From assembly GCA_012842605.1 (NCBI GenBank), contig DUSN01000076.1, positions 48,032 through 112,031 on the forward strand: 64,000 bases of DNA, written 5' to 3'. Shown piece after piece: positions 9,698 to 18,222 of this stretch. The notes under the pieces were generated by a model. It did not search any database, had not been told where the DNA came from, and saw nothing but the letters and a program-made list of their open reading frames with translations. Each line of letters begins with the position of its first letter. The first letter of the stretch is position 1. Source of the DNA: Clostridiales bacterium. GTDB taxonomy: Bacteria > Bacillota > Clostridia > Caldicoprobacterales > DTU083. Made by a program: the position numbers and the translations under genes.

Positions 9698-10039
9698 AAG
9701 AATTATGTTAAACCCTCTTATCCATTAGTTCTAGAAAAGCTGTTACGGTTTAAAGATTTCAAACTTGGCTCAATGCTGAAATGGAGCCCCATATCGCCAG
9801 ATAGGGATTGTGGAATCTTGGGCTTTATCTGGCGAAGATAGTGATTGACCCAGACATCAAACATTGAGATTCCCATTAGCTTGAATGTAAAATCTGCTAC
9901 ACTCATAGGCTCTGAACTGCCTATCAAATTTACCAGAGCAAACAATATAATCAAGCTTTCTTTGCCTGCCAGGGAGGGTAGAGCTCCGGGTTGTGATGTA
10001 TTTGTACTGAGTTATCTTGAGCTGACCAGATGCCATTAA
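9698..10039 (+). pseudogene. GH29 alpha-L-fucosidase remnant, internally deleted and frameshifted
   Basis: Three pieces in different frames read like one GH29 gene. Piece one (9698 to about 9780) gives YVKPSYPLVLEKL then FKDFKLGSMLKW, matching the N-terminal GH29 pattern PLV..KLxxFxDxKLGxMxHW. Piece two, in another frame to 9840, gives GIVESWALSGEDSD, the highly conserved GH29 stretch. Piece three (9845-10039), after a stop, gives SATLIGSELPIKFT then LSLPAREGRAPGCDVFVL, like the C-terminal beta domain of GH29. Several hundred residues of the catalytic barrel between pieces two and three are missing. About 180 bp upstream (9516-9697) holds only further broken frames I cannot assign. A functional fucosidase next to the sulfatase/GH2 genes would fit a fucosylated sulfated glycan. 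The assignment rests on remembered family motifs. Confidence 0.75.
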
Positions 10040-10106
10040 ATGGACGATTTATTTTTACTAGATGTAAAAATCATCATATAATAGTTATTTAAAGTAATAC
10101 TATTGT

Positions 10107-11255
10107 TCAAAACTCCAGCATTCTTTTACGATAATGCATGTAATTTTCAAAGCTGGTTTCCTCTGGTACGCCATGATCACAACAAGGAATATACCCTCCG
10201 CGCTTTTTCATAAAGGGCATGATCCGATCAACTTCACGGTCAATAGCTTCCTTGCTTGAAGCGAGTATACGTTTGTCAATTCCTCCCCTGATTAGCAGTT
10301 CTGGATAATCCTTTGCGATCTGTACAACATCGCAGCCTGAGGCAACCTCAAAAGGGCTCATATAGTCCATCCCAATCTCTTTATATAGGTCTATTACAGG
10401 CACTGCATTACCATCTGTATCTATTTGAATATGGAGCTTGCGGCTTTTATCTTTTTGGCGTTTTTTCACATTGCTTATGAGCTGCTGGTAATAAGGAAAT
10501 AAGAATTCCCGTATCATATTAGGAGCAATTAACGGACCATGATTGTAGCAAATATCCTCTGCTAAGAATATTTCATCAAAGGTAACATATTGCTGATGTC
10601 TCTTAGTCACCTCATCAGCCAGCTCAAACCATGTTCTCATGCATTCATGGATAAGCTTCGGATCGTCATAAAACATATACAGGAGTTCGACTGGCCCGAT
10701 TAAGCTGCGAAGATACATGTAACCACCAATAATATGCTGTACAATAAACATGCCTGATTCAGCACATTCTACAGCAACCTTCATACGTTCATTGAGATCT
10801 GAATATCTTCTTGAATCACTTGGATCAAGTCTCCATTTGCAGTTTTCTTCCCAGGTCTTCATGTCTTTTACGGGGTGTTCCAGGTATTCCGGCATAAAGC
10901 CATTACGCCGCCCTTTAAAGTATAAGACATGCCGGCCGGCAATATCGCGGACTAGTTCATAATCTCCCTTATCCTCTAATATCTCGACGTCGAACGAGGG
11001 TGAAAAGGGTGCCTCACACCATCCAAGCTGTCCAAGCGAGTGGGTCCCTGGTTCATCATAACCGAATAAATCATAAAAATCAGTTGAGTCGTTAATATGA
11101 CCTTCTCTCTTCCACCTATCTAAGATGGGCAGGCCAAATTCCATCTGAAAAATCGGTGCGTCAGGCTTCATCTGATAAAAGTCTCTCATCTTGGCAATTC
11201 CAATATTTCTTTTTTGTTTTAACCTGTCTATGCTTGAATTATTAGCTTTATTCAT
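10107..11255 (-). CDS. UroD-superfamily protein, unknown substrate
   Basis: A 382-aa uroporphyrinogen decarboxylase-fold protein. The C terminus (GGYIPCCDHGVPEETSFENY) is the version typical of UroD-like proteins found beside sugar-catabolic genes. The zinc His-X-Cys of the MtaA branch is replaced by HIQID, so methyltransferase chemistry of the MtaA kind is doubtful. The start is set at ATG 11255, because AAGGGGAAT lies just upstream on the minus strand; a longer frame to 11291 has no ribosome site. It is a lone gene pointing toward the GH29 wreck and divergent from the GH38 gene. I cannot name its reaction. Confidence 0.7.
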   Translation of the reverse strand: MNKANNSSIDRLKQKRNIGIAKMRDFYQMKPDAPIFQMEFGLPILDRWKREGHINDSTDFYDLFGYDEPGTHSLGQLGWCEAPFSPSFDVEILEDKGDYELVRDIAGRHVLYFKGRRNGFMPEYLEHPVKDMKTWEENCKWRLDPSDSRRYSDLNERMKVAVECAESGMFIVQHIIGGYMYLRSLIGPVELLYMFYDDPKLIHECMRTWFELADEVTKRHQQYVTFDEIFLAEDICYNHGPLIAPNMIREFLFPYYQQLISNVKKRQKDKSRKLHIQIDTDGNAVPVIDLYKEIGMDYMSPFEVASGCDVVQIAKDYPELLIRGGIDKRILASSKEAIDREVDRIMPFMKKRGGYIPCCDHGVPEETSFENYMHYRKRMLEF

Positions 11256-11930
11256 GAAGATTCCCCTTATCAGTATATATTTTAAATGCATTTGGTATGT
11301 GATAACTCTAATTACTGCAGATTTAATTATCGACTATTATATAGCAGTTGTGCAGACAAAACATATAAACAATTTGGAACTAAACATATACATTATGGAC
11401 ATCCTTAATTGTTGATTCTGATTAGAATGTAAGATTCTACATTTCATAATACTATAAAATATTTTTCTATTGACAATATTAAGATTTATGCATATAATAA
11501 GATAGTCTAACAAATATAATTCAACAAGCAGGCCCATTCTTAGAAAAGAGGTTTATAATGTATATTATGAATGTGTTTAATTCAGAGCCGGCCTTAGTAC
11601 TAAAAGACTTAAAAAAGCACAAGTATAAGGGTATTAATACTGAATGAAAAGAGTTAATACTACGCGAATCTTGCACGAGCGTTTTCTCTGAATGTATCAT
11701 TCTCTGAGCAAATGCAAACATAAAAACTGATTAATATAAAATGGTATGTACCAGCATAATTATAAATAAACATATGTTCGTATCAGCAAAGCCAAGAATT
11801 TGCCATATATAAAGGAATAAACATTATAAAAACGGTTTATTACAGAGTTGTCATGATATTTTTTGCCTTAAATAATTAGAGAAAATAACAAACTTGAATA
11901 ACTGTTTAATGGATAGGAAGGAGGTATAAC
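11256..11930. other. AT-rich intergenic region between divergent genes
   Basis: 675 bp between the UroD-like start and the GH38 start. Short open frames exist on both strands (for example around 11521-11721) but lack ribosome sites and recognisable sequence. The right part contains a candidate promoter for the GH38 gene; no repeat or RNA structure stands out. It could hold decayed sequence like the neighbouring 9.5-10.0 kb region. Confidence 0.5.
11849..11877 (+). promoter_or_regulatory. Candidate sigma-A promoter for GH38 operon
   Basis: TTGTCA (11849-11854) and AATAAT (11872-11877) are separated by 17 bp and lie about 55 bp before the GH38 start codon. Each hexamer matches five of six consensus bases. 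No obvious operator palindrome overlaps it. Confidence 0.5.
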
Positions 11931-14900
11931 ATGGAGTTCACTTCTGAAAGAGTATTTGAGCGTAAGCTAAAAGCAGTGGAGAATGCAATTTATAGTGATG
12001 TGCTGATTCTTTCCAAATGGCAGAAAAAGCAGGGTTATTATACATCACCAGGTGAATATACAGACTGTGGGCAATGGGAGGAGTTTACTTTAGGTGATCG
12101 ATGGTCTTGCAAGGACGGAACAACTTGTTGGTTCAAAACAACTATTGAAATACCAGAAGCTTATAACGGTAAATATGTTGTACTGGAGTTGGAGTTTGGA
12201 GGTGAAGCTCTTGTCCGAATCAACGGTGCTATTCAGTCAGCTCTCACATCCTACCTGGCAGAAAATGAAGCAGCCAGGACACGGGTAGTGCTTCCGCATA
12301 TTCCATCGGCAGGAGAACGCTTTGATATTGAAGTGGAAGCCGGTATGAACTATATGGAGTTCGCAAGATATCGCCTTGAAGGCCGAACATCTGTTGAGTA
12401 TCAGTTTCGCCGCGCTTTGCTTGCTGTGGTGGATCAAAATGTGGAGCAATATTATTTTGATATAAAAACTGCATATGATGCCATGATGGCTTTAAAGAGC
12501 CCGATTGAAAAGCTGACTGCTGCCAATGTCAGATTGCCTTTTGAGATGACAAGAATACTGGAAAGCTTCACAAAGGATTCCTATATTTATCAGAAGATCC
12601 GTGATGCTGTTCTTCACTCTCTAACCAGAATTGATGCAGATATGGGGCTGGAAGCTTTGGTAAAATCCATTCCCGCTGCAGCAGAAACTCTACGGGAAAA
12701 GCTGGCTCAAATACCTCACTCTCCTCATGCCCTAATCAAATTTGTAGGACAGGCTCATATAGACACAGCCTGGCTTTGGCCGATAAAGGAAACGATTCGT
12801 AAATGTGGAAAGACAATTGCAAATGTCCTTGATCTAATGGAAAGATATGAGGATTTTATATTTGCCTTCAGTCAGCCCCAGTTGTTTGAATACACAAAGG
12901 ATTATTATCCGGAGCTATATGAAAGAGTTAAGCAGAAGGTGAAAAGCGGTCAGTTCGAATTGGTTGGCAATACGTGGGTGGAAATGGATACCAATATTCC
13001 ATCTGGCGAAAGTCTGGTTCGCCAACTGCTTTATGGAAGAGCCTTTTTCCAAAAAGAGTTCGGAAAGGTTTCCAGGGTGTTTTGGATGCCTGATGTTTTT
13101 GGATACAGCTGGGCATTGCCTCAGATTATCAAGCGTTCCGGTATGGAGTATTTTTTCACATCCAAGCTGATCAACAATGATACCAATAACTTTCCCTACT
13201 CATTGTTTATGTGGCAGGGGATAGACGGAACACGGATATTATCATATGTACAACGTCTGAATTATAATGGCAGATATAACCCGGAAACCGTTGAGACAAT
13301 CTACAACCGGTTTGATCAGAAGAACCTGACTGATAATCTGCTGATGACTTTCGGCTATGGGGACGGAGGCGGCGGACCAACCTACCAGATGCTTGAAACA
13401 GGACGCAGGCTCAAATCATTCCCGGGGCTGCAGAAAACGGAGATGAACACCTCTGTTTCCTTCTTTGATGCAGTTGACCCTATAAAGGATCAGCTTCCTG
13501 TCTGGAACAATGAGATGTATTATGAATTCCACAGGGGTACATATACATCCCAGGCACGCATAAAAAAGAACAACAGGAAGGCAGAACTGGGTATGAGGCA
13601 TGCGGAAATGCTTGCGGCTGTTGCAAAAGACATGTATGGTGCGGATTATCCTTATGAGGATATTTTAAAAGCATACAAGTTGATTTTGACAAACCAGTTC
13701 CATGATATTATTCCGGGCTCATCCATACATGATGTATATATAGACAGTGAAAAGGACTATAAGTATGTATTTGATATCATCAAGAAAATCGAGGAAGATG
13801 CTGTGGAGCATCTGACAACACCAGCTCAATGGGACAAAGTAGTTGTATTTAACAGCTTGTCCTGGGACAGAACCGGTTATGTAAGAGTTCCTCTGCCTGC
13901 AGGTTTGCCGGATGCGGCAGTTGTCAATGCTCAAGGGAATCCGGTTCCTTCAGTATGCAGAGATGGCTGGCTGGAATTTGAAGCATGGGCTCCTGCTCTG
14001 GGTGCAGCCTCTTATTGCATTGCAAAAAGAGGCGTACATGCTGAATCAAATATATTCGTTGGGAAAGACAGAATGGAAAATGACTTCTATATTATTCATC
14101 TGGATGATAACGGGAACCTGACAAGCATATATGATAAGAGGAACAACTGCGAGGTTTTGGAGCAGGGTCGTGCATCCAATCTATTGCAGATTTTCGAAGA
14201 CAAGCCTTATTGTGAAACTGCCTGGAATATTGATTTGGAGTATCAGAATAAATGCTGGAACTTAGCGGAAGGGACAGTAGAAGTACTCGAGCAATCATCA
14301 TTAAAGGGCATTATCAGGGTAACAAGGAAGTTCAATCTTTCTACCATAATTCAGGATATTACGATTTATCGTTCCATACCCAGGATTGATTTTTGCACAA
14401 GGGTAGACTGGAATGAAACCGAAAAGATGCTGAAAGCAGCATTCCATGTAAATGTATTATCCAGTAAAGCTGTTTATGAAATACAATTTGGTTCCATTGA
14501 ACGTCCTACCCATTGGAATACCTCATATGACAAGGCAAAATTCGAGGTATGCGGGCATAAGTGGGCGGATCTCTCCGAAGGCGGGTATGGTGTAAGCCTT
14601 TTGAATGATTGCAAATATGGATACGATATTAAGGATAATTGTATGCGCATTACGCTGCTTCGTTCACCTGTTGATCCCGATCCGGAAGCAGACAAAGGCA
14701 TTCATGAAATGTGCTATTCTTTACTGCCTCATGCCGGAGATCACCGGCAGGGCAGAACGGTAAAAGCCGGTTATGAGCTGAATGTCCCATTAAAGGCAGT
14801 TATGGGGCGCTGTGTTGCAAGAGATGGTTCTTATGCTGAAATTTCACGGGACAATGTCATTATAGATACCATTAAATGCGCAGAGGACGGCAGGGGAATG

Positions 14901-15095
14901 ATCATGCGTGTGTATGAATCTGAAGGTATCAGGGGAAAAACCGCTATAAAGCTTTCATTCACGGCAGCGGAAGTTTTTGAATGCAATCTCATGGAAGAGG
15001 ACGAAAAGCTGATTTGCCGGAATACCAGCTCATTTGAGTTTTTCATTAAACCTTATGAAATAAAAACCTTCAGGATTTTCAGGGTGCAAGATTGA
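11931..15095 (+). CDS. GH38 alpha-mannosidase
   Basis: A 1054-aa family 38 alpha-mannosidase that releases alpha-linked mannose. An N-terminal accessory region covers residues 1-260. The catalytic barrel starts at FVGQAHIDTAWLWP, where H276 and D278 are zinc ligands. The nucleophile is D388 in FWMPDVFGYSW. YGDGGGGPTYQM and NQFHDIIPGSSIHDVY are further GH38 signatures, and the second half holds the large beta-sandwich domains. No signal peptide, so probably cytoplasmic. The ATG follows an excellent AAGGAGGT ribosome site. It heads a same-strand run with a heptose-kinase-like gene, an unknown, a HAD phosphatase, a ROK regulator and a NagB-type deaminase, which suggests use of mannose- and aminosugar-containing glycans. 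Confidence 0.95.
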   Translation: MEFTSERVFERKLKAVENAIYSDVLILSKWQKKQGYYTSPGEYTDCGQWEEFTLGDRWSCKDGTTCWFKTTIEIPEAYNGKYVVLELEFGGEALVRINGAIQSALTSYLAENEAARTRVVLPHIPSAGERFDIEVEAGMNYMEFARYRLEGRTSVEYQFRRALLAVVDQNVEQYYFDIKTAYDAMMALKSPIEKLTAANVRLPFEMTRILESFTKDSYIYQKIRDAVLHSLTRIDADMGLEALVKSIPAAAETLREKLAQIPHSPHALIKFVGQAHIDTAWLWPIKETIRKCGKTIANVLDLMERYEDFIFAFSQPQLFEYTKDYYPELYERVKQKVKSGQFELVGNTWVEMDTNIPSGESLVRQLLYGRAFFQKEFGKVSRVFWMPDVFGYSWALPQIIKRSGMEYFFTSKLINNDTNNFPYSLFMWQGIDGTRILSYVQRLNYNGRYNPETVETIYNRFDQKNLTDNLLMTFGYGDGGGGPTYQMLETGRRLKSFPGLQKTEMNTSVSFFDAVDPIKDQLPVWNNEMYYEFHRGTYTSQARIKKNNRKAELGMRHAEMLAAVAKDMYGADYPYEDILKAYKLILTNQFHDIIPGSSIHDVYIDSEKDYKYVFDIIKKIEEDAVEHLTTPAQWDKVVVFNSLSWDRTGYVRVPLPAGLPDAAVVNAQGNPVPSVCRDGWLEFEAWAPALGAASYCIAKRGVHAESNIFVGKDRMENDFYIIHLDDNGNLTSIYDKRNNCEVLEQGRASNLLQIFEDKPYCETAWNIDLEYQNKCWNLAEGTVEVLEQSSLKGIIRVTRKFNLSTIIQDITIYRSIPRIDFCTRVDWNETEKMLKAAFHVNVLSSKAVYEIQFGSIERPTHWNTSYDKAKFEVCGHKWADLSEGGYGVSLLNDCKYGYDIKDNCMRITLLRSPVDPDPEADKGIHEMCYSLLPHAGDHRQGRTVKAGYELNVPLKAVMGRCVARDGSYAEISRDNVIIDTIKCAEDGRGMIMRVYESEGIRGKTAIKLSFTAAEVFECNLMEEDEKLICRNTSSFEFFIKPYEIKTFRIFRVQD

Positions 15096-15216
15096 TGCAG
15101 AAAAATCTTTTATTTTTACAAATGTTATATAATCCGTATATGGACTATAATATGGTTATTTCCTATACTAAGGCTCGAAGAATTGTCGCTATATTTAACT
15201 TAATGCGGAGGTCTAT

Positions 15217-16281
15217 ATGCAGCAAAGAGACATAGTTCAGATAAATATAAGCAAGAAATTACTGCTGGAAATATTAGATAAAATTAAAACCACCCGTATA
15301 GGTATTGTAGGGGATGGATGCCTGGACATTTACTGGGATGCTGATATGCGCTTAAGTGAGTTGTCCAGGGAAACTCCGCATTTTCCTCTGCCGGTGGTGT
15401 CGGAGCGTATTTATCCCGGCGCCGGAGGTAATGTTGCAGCTAATGTTAAAAGCCTGCAGGCTGGCAGCACATATTTTCTTTCATATATTGGAAAGGATTG
15501 GCGCGGAGAAAAGCTGTATACAATCCTGGATGAACTGGGGATATGTTCAGAATTTGTGCTGGCAGACGATAATTGGATAACACCTGCTTACTGCAAACCT
15601 GTAAGAAAGGGATATTCAGATATCAGGTATGAAGATCCCAGAATAGATTTTGAAAACCGTGCAGCGCTCAGCATTGAACAGGAGACATATTTTATCCGAA
15701 ACCTGATTGCCTTGTCTGAAGAGGTGGATGTATTAATTGTTTGTGACCAGTTCAGTTACGGTGTTGTCGGAGATAGAGTGCGTACTGTATTGGAGGAGTT
15801 GGCTGACCAGGGCAAGATTATTGTAGCTGACAGCCGGTCAAGAATCGGTTTGTTCCGAAATGTAATTATCAAGCCCAATGAGCTTGAAGCCCATATGGCT
15901 GTATACAATGAACAGGTTTCGGATGATATGAGCCCTGACAGTCTCGCTAATACTGCGGTCAGGCTGTATGAACGAAATAATGCACCTGTTGTCATAACAA
16001 TGGGCAGCAAAGGTTCATTGTGGTATTCAGGTGATCAGGTTTACTGGGCTAAAAGCATCCCGGTAGAACCTCCGATTGATATTGTTGGAGCAGGAGATAC
16101 ATTTCTTGCAGCATTCTCCTGTGCATACGGAGCGGGGTTTTCAGGTCCGGATTGTATAGCTTTTGCAAACCTTGCTTCTTCTGTTGTGATCCAAAAAATT
16201 GGAATGACCGGAACTGCGTCTCCTGAAGAAATAAAAGAGCAAGCTGATAAAATGCTGTTTTGCAAGGGTGATTCTTTATGA
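15217..16281 (+). CDS. PfkB-family sugar kinase, heptose-kinase (RfaE/HldE domain I)-like
   Basis: A 354-aa ribokinase-fold kinase. The N-terminal part has GAGGNVAAN (residues 68-76) preceded by ETPHFPLPVV, which is characteristic of the heptose-7-phosphate 1-kinase branch (HldE domain I/RfaE). The C-terminal ATP/anion-hole motif is GAGDTF (291-296) with catalytic D294. The HldE nucleotidyltransferase domain is missing. The ribosome site GGAGG lies before ATG 15217. The stop overlaps the next start by 4 bp (ATGA), showing tight coupling with the unknown protein at 16278. Gram-positive species lack LPS, so the phosphorylated sugar may belong to surface-glycan synthesis or be a catabolic intermediate. 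The substrate is uncertain. Confidence 0.82.
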   Translation: MQQRDIVQINISKKLLLEILDKIKTTRIGIVGDGCLDIYWDADMRLSELSRETPHFPLPVVSERIYPGAGGNVAANVKSLQAGSTYFLSYIGKDWRGEKLYTILDELGICSEFVLADDNWITPAYCKPVRKGYSDIRYEDPRIDFENRAALSIEQETYFIRNLIALSEEVDVLIVCDQFSYGVVGDRVRTVLEELADQGKIIVADSRSRIGLFRNVIIKPNELEAHMAVYNEQVSDDMSPDSLANTAVRLYERNNAPVVITMGSKGSLWYSGDQVYWAKSIPVEPPIDIVGAGDTFLAAFSCAYGAGFSGPDCIAFANLASSVVIQKIGMTGTASPEEIKEQADKMLFCKGDSL

Positions 16282-17234
16282 AACGCTTGGATTTAACCCG
16301 TACCCGTACATACTCCGTCATGAAAAGGCGCAATCTGGTAACCATTGAGAACATGGCAAGACCGGGAATAGATAAAGTACCGGATTGGACGAATCCCGAA
16401 ATGGATGAACTGGTGGATCGTATTATTGAAGCCAGAAAAAACAACCGGCCGGTTGTGCTCTTTATGGGTGCACATGTTATAAAATGCGGCTTATCACGTT
16501 ATGTTATTGAGTTAATGCAAAAAGGCATACTTACTCATATAGCAAGTAATGGTGCAGGCAGTATTCACGACTTTGAACTGGCTTACCTTGGAGGGACATC
16601 CGAACACGTTCCTACCGCAATTGAGGATGGCTCCTTTGGAATGTGGGAGGAAACCGGTGCCTGGATGAATGAAGCGATTCAGCAGGGGTTTGCATTGGGC
16701 TTGGGAATGGGTGAAAGTCTTGCTCGTTATGTTGATAACAGCCTGAGCCGTTTTCCGTATGCTCAGGACTGTATTTTTTACAGAGCATATAAAAATGGTG
16801 TTCCTGCTACTTACCATATAACCATAGGAACAGATATAATTCACCAGCATCCATCAGCGAACTTTGCCGCCTTGGGGGGAACTAGCGGTGCTGATTTTGC
16901 CATTTTATGCTACAGCATATCACAGCTGGAGGGCGGTGTGTTTTTGAATGTTGGTTCCGCAGTAACCGGTGCCGAGGTTTTTCTTAAGGCATTGTCCATT
17001 GGACGGAACCAGGGTTATACAATTGAGAAAATTACAACTGCAAATTTTGATATTATACCCCTGGGAGATTACCGCTCTAAAGTTTCTGACGATCATTTTC
17101 ATTATTATTACCGCCCGCGCAAAAATGTTATAAACAGACCTACCAGCCTGGGAGGCAGGGGGTTTTACATACAGGGCAACCATAAGGATACCATACCCAA
17201 CCTTTATGAAAAAATAGTGAGCAGAATGGGGTAA
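16278..17234 (+). CDS. Unknown protein, possibly deoxyhypusine synthase-like
   Basis: A 318-aa soluble protein I do not firmly recognise. It has a Rossmann-type look: strand-rich VVLFMGAHVIKCGLS, then ASNGAGSIHDFELA, IEDGSFGMWEET, GTDIIHQHPSANFAALGG and a short C-terminal ending. The overall plan vaguely recalls the NAD-binding deoxyhypusine synthase family, but bacteria of this type lack hypusine, so any such fold must do another job. Translationally coupled (ATGA overlap) to the heptose-kinase-like gene and 6 bp ahead of a HAD phosphatase gene, it is probably an enzyme acting between the kinase and phosphatase on the same sugar or sugar phosphate. Confidence 0.6.
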   Translation: MKRLDLTRTRTYSVMKRRNLVTIENMARPGIDKVPDWTNPEMDELVDRIIEARKNNRPVVLFMGAHVIKCGLSRYVIELMQKGILTHIASNGAGSIHDFELAYLGGTSEHVPTAIEDGSFGMWEETGAWMNEAIQQGFALGLGMGESLARYVDNSLSRFPYAQDCIFYRAYKNGVPATYHITIGTDIIHQHPSANFAALGGTSGADFAILCYSISQLEGGVFLNVGSAVTGAEVFLKALSIGRNQGYTIEKITTANFDIIPLGDYRSKVSDDHFHYYYRPRKNVINRPTSLGGRGFYIQGNHKDTIPNLYEKIVSRMG

Positions 17235-17240
17235 TAACCA

Positions 17241-18095
17241 ATGGACATCAGTTACATAAACAATGACTGTAAAGCAGCAGGGTGCAACTGCCCTGCAATT
17301 GAAGTGCTGAAAGAATTATCAGTGGGACAGCTTGTTCTGCAAGCGGTCATTTTCGACTTTGACGGAACCATTTCCACTCTGCGGCAGGGCTGGGAGGGGA
17401 TTATGGAACCTCTTATGATAGAAATGATTGTTGGTGAAAAACCACCGACGCAGCAGCTGATTGAGGGAGTAAGAAGATATATAGATGAATCCGCCGGGAT
17501 TCAAACTATTTTTCAGATGCAGTGGCTGGAAAAGGAGGTTCGAAGACGCGGGCTGAATAAAAGGATACACGATGCCTGGTGGTATAAGGACGAGTATAAC
17601 AGAAGGCTGCTAAATATGGTAAAAACAAGAGTTGAGATGCTGGAACGCGGATGGAGAAGTCCTGAAGATTTCATGATAAAGGGAGCAGAGCAATTCATCC
17701 GAAGTCTTCGCGAGAGAGGATTGGATTTATATTTAGCCAGTGGAACAGACCACTGGGATGTGGTGCGGGAAGTAAATGCATTAGGTCTTAGTGAATTTTT
17801 TACTCAGATTATGGGAGCTCCTGAAAGAAGAGTTCACTGTTCCAAAGAAGCAGTTATGAGGCTGTTGATTGAAACTAAGGGGTTAACGGGGAAAGAACTC
17901 CTGGTTGTAGGAGATGGGAAGGTAGAGATAGCTCTTGGTGTTGAAGTAGGTGCTGTTACTCTGGGGGTTGCCTCTGATGAAGTTAAAAGGGAGGGGCTTA
18001 ATCCAGTTAAGAGAAAACGTCTGATTCAGGCTGGGGCTCATATGATTATCCGGGATTTTTCCTGCAGCCGGGAAATTCTGAATTTATTGTTTTAG
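17241..18095 (+). CDS. HAD-family phosphatase
   Basis: A 284-aa haloacid dehalogenase-superfamily hydrolase. Motif I is FDFDGTIS (about residues 38-45), with the catalytic Asp pair. Motif II is the ASGTD region, and motifs III/IV appear in KELLVVGDGKVEIALG. A helical cap lies between motifs I and II. It follows the unknown gene by 6 bp and completes a kinase/unknown/phosphatase trio. In ADP-heptose synthesis a 1-kinase and a HAD phosphatase (GmhB) work in sequence, so a parallel role is plausible. The aspartate order here is VGDGKVE rather than the usual GDxxxD, a small departure. Confidence 0.8.
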   Translation: MDISYINNDCKAAGCNCPAIEVLKELSVGQLVLQAVIFDFDGTISTLRQGWEGIMEPLMIEMIVGEKPPTQQLIEGVRRYIDESAGIQTIFQMQWLEKEVRRRGLNKRIHDAWWYKDEYNRRLLNMVKTRVEMLERGWRSPEDFMIKGAEQFIRSLRERGLDLYLASGTDHWDVVREVNALGLSEFFTQIMGAPERRVHCSKEAVMRLLIETKGLTGKELLVVGDGKVEIALGVEVGAVTLGVASDEVKREGLNPVKRKRLIQAGAHMIIRDFSCSREILNLLF

Positions 18096-18222
18096 TGCTT
18101 TGAAATACAGGAGCAAATCGGTTAAGATTATATTTAGCGGCCATGGAGAATAACATGGAAATGATGGGTGTGAACCATATATTTAAGCTATACAGCCAAG
18201 TATGGAAATGAAGGTGTCTAAA

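Noticed and set aside
9718..9954. Minus-strand 78-codon frame first suspected to be a transposase remnant
   Set aside because: The plus strand in three frames matches GH29 fucosidase motifs much better, so the minus-strand frame is a by-product.
16049..16444. 131-codon minus-strand frame
   Set aside because: Antisense to the PfkB kinase and the following gene; no start signal or recognisable domain.
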